Program-made: the position numbers and the translations under genes
Part shown: one piece after another, positions 32,984-33,833 of the stretch
Position numbering within the stretch: the first letter of the stretch is position 1
Layout of the letters: the number at the start of each line of letters is the position of its first letter
The notes under the pieces: model-generated
Database searches by the model: none
Told to the model about the DNA's origin: nothing
What the model saw: the letters and a program-made list of their open reading frames with translations, nothing else
Assembly (NCBI GenBank): GCA_035942035.1
Contig: DASZDK010000028.1
Coordinates: 1 to 33,833 of the forward strand
Length of the DNA: 33,833 bases
Source: JAHWJR01 sp035942035
Lineage (GTDB): Bacteria > Actinomycetota > Acidimicrobiia > Acidimicrobiales > CADCSY01
Reading direction: 5' to 3'

Positions 32984-33833
32984 TGGCCACCACCCTCGAC
33001 GCGCCGCACCGGGACGACGCGCTGGGCGAGGAGGCGCCGCGCCGGCAGGGCTCGGTGGCCGCCCGTCTCAGCCGGGCGGTGGCCAAGGGGCCGCTCAACC
33101 TGGTGCTCATCCTCATCGGCCTGTTCTGGCTGCTGCCCACGGTGGGCCTGTTGGTGTCGTCGTTCCGCTCAGCAGCCGACAACGCCTCCAGCGGATGGTG
33201 GACCGTGCTGACGGCGCCGGCGCAACTGACCTTCGACAGCTACCAGTCGTTGCTGGGCGATCCCCGCATGGTCTCCGCCTTCTGGAACACCGTGCTCATC
33301 ACCATTCCCTCCACCCTCGGCGTGGTGCTGATCGGGGCGCTGGCCGCCTACGCCTTTGCCTGGATCGACTTCCCCGGCCGCGACTGGGCCTTCATCACCG
33401 TGGTGGGCCTCCTCGTCGTGCCCGTGCAGGTGGCGCTCATCCCCGTGGCGGAGCTCTACGGGGCGCTGGGGGTCTTCGGCACGATCCCGACCGTGGTCCT
33501 GTTCCACATCGCCTTCGGCTTGCCCTTCGCCATCTTCCTGCTGCGCAACTTCTTCGCCGGCATCCCCGCCGAGCTGCTGGAAGCCGCCCGCATCGACGGT
33601 GCCGGCGAGGCACGCATCTTCTTGCGCGTCGTCCTGCCCATCGGCCTGCCGGCCATCGCCTCCCTGTCGATCTTCCAGTTCCTCTGGGTGTGGAACGACC
33701 TCCTCATCGCTCTCGTGTTCGCCAGCACCGACGCCGCCCCGCTCACGGTGGCCATCCGGGAGCAGACCCGGCAGTTCGGTGCCAACATCGACGTCATCGC
33801 TCCCGGGGCGTTCATCTCGCTGATCGTGCCGCT
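32983..33833 (+). CDS. Sugar ABC transporter permease 2 (AglG/MalG-like, 3' end missing)
   Basis: 283 complete codons, running off the window end. ATG 32983 overlaps the stop of permease 1 (TGATG), so translation is coupled. After a charged N-terminus (to about 35) comes TM1 (LVLILIGLFWLLPTVGLLVS), then extracytoplasmic GWWTVLTAPAQLTFDSYQSL. NTVLITIPSTLGVVLIGALAAYAFA follows, with more helices beyond it. The EAA loop ELLEAARIDGAGEARIFLRV matches the coupling helix of permease 2 subunits. Together with permease 1 it forms the membrane channel of a carbohydrate importer. The missing part should be only the last 10-40 residues. Confidence 0.93.
   Translation, partial: MATTLDAPHRDDALGEEAPRRQGSVAARLSRAVAKGPLNLVLILIGLFWLLPTVGLLVSSFRSAADNASSGWWTVLTAPAQLTFDSYQSLLGDPRMVSAFWNTVLITIPSTLGVVLIGALAAYAFAWIDFPGRDWAFITVVGLLVVPVQVALIPVAELYGALGVFGTIPTVVLFHIAFGLPFAIFLLRNFFAGIPAELLEAARIDGAGEARIFLRVVLPIGLPAIASLSIFQFLWVWNDLLIALVFASTDAAPLTVAIREQTRQFGANIDVIAPGAFISLIVP

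Overview
The window is about 34 kb of very GC-rich bacterial DNA. It has dense gene packing, frequent GTG starts and third codon positions that are nearly all G or C. Gene content (guaB3 beside guaA, purN-purH-folD, an E. coli-type icd, an Apd1/Aim32-like 'sucrase/ferredoxin' protein, leaderless promoters) points to Actinomycetota. My impression is class Acidimicrobiia; that is inference from family resemblance, not a measured placement. No rRNA, tRNA, CRISPR array or intact mobile element is visible, and no gene-free stretch reaches 300 bases.

Layout. 1-2.5 kb: end of guaB3, then guaA (GMP synthesis), followed by a tiny membrane protein. 2.8-6.4 kb: a cytochrome P450 (minus) divergent from a PcrA/UvrD helicase (plus). 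6.5-8.7 kb, minus strand, more accessory in character: a PhzF-family isomerase, a short relic resembling the start of an IS630-type transposase, a cupredoxin lipoprotein and a membrane-anchored unknown. 8.7-11 kb: sucC and sucD, separated by an odd 214-base repeat-rich spacer. 11-15.1 kb: a cell-wall amidase lipoprotein, then purN-purH-folD (end of purine synthesis plus the folate enzyme that supplies the formyl donor). 15.2-19.3 kb, minus strand: a five-gene set. In transcription order it is a protein with an internal duplication, a 73-residue Asp/Thr-repeat peptide, a JmjC/cupin oxygenase, a thioredoxin-like ferredoxin and a medium-chain reductase. 19.5-25.1 kb: metF, icd, lon, mdh. 25.1-28.9 kb: an SCP2-like protein divergent from an AttH/CrtC-like unknown, a large exported glycoside-hydrolase-like protein with a peptidoglycan-binding end, and a solitary sdhB. 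28.9 kb to the end: a complete-looking sugar ABC importer (ATPase, lipoprotein receptor, two permeases, the last cut by the window edge). It most resembles alpha-glucoside (Agl-type) systems.

How the genes work together. Most of the window is central metabolism: GMP branch (guaB3, guaA), IMP branch (purN, purH), folate one-carbon carriers (folD, metF) and TCA steps (sucCD, icd, mdh, sdhB).

The best candidate for something undescribed is the minus-strand set at 16.2-19.3 kb. A short acidic peptide with a DADTTD/DTT repeat has its own ribosome binding site. It sits directly upstream of, and overlaps, a 2-oxoglutarate/Fe(II) JmjC-type protein hydroxylase and an iron-sulfur ferredoxin. This resembles a peptide-modification cassette, but no modified product or known family is proven. 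A second notable item is the first sugar permease (31577-32983), which carries a large extracytoplasmic insertion with a carboxypeptidase-regulatory/SpaA-like beta domain, placed like the P2 domain of MalF.
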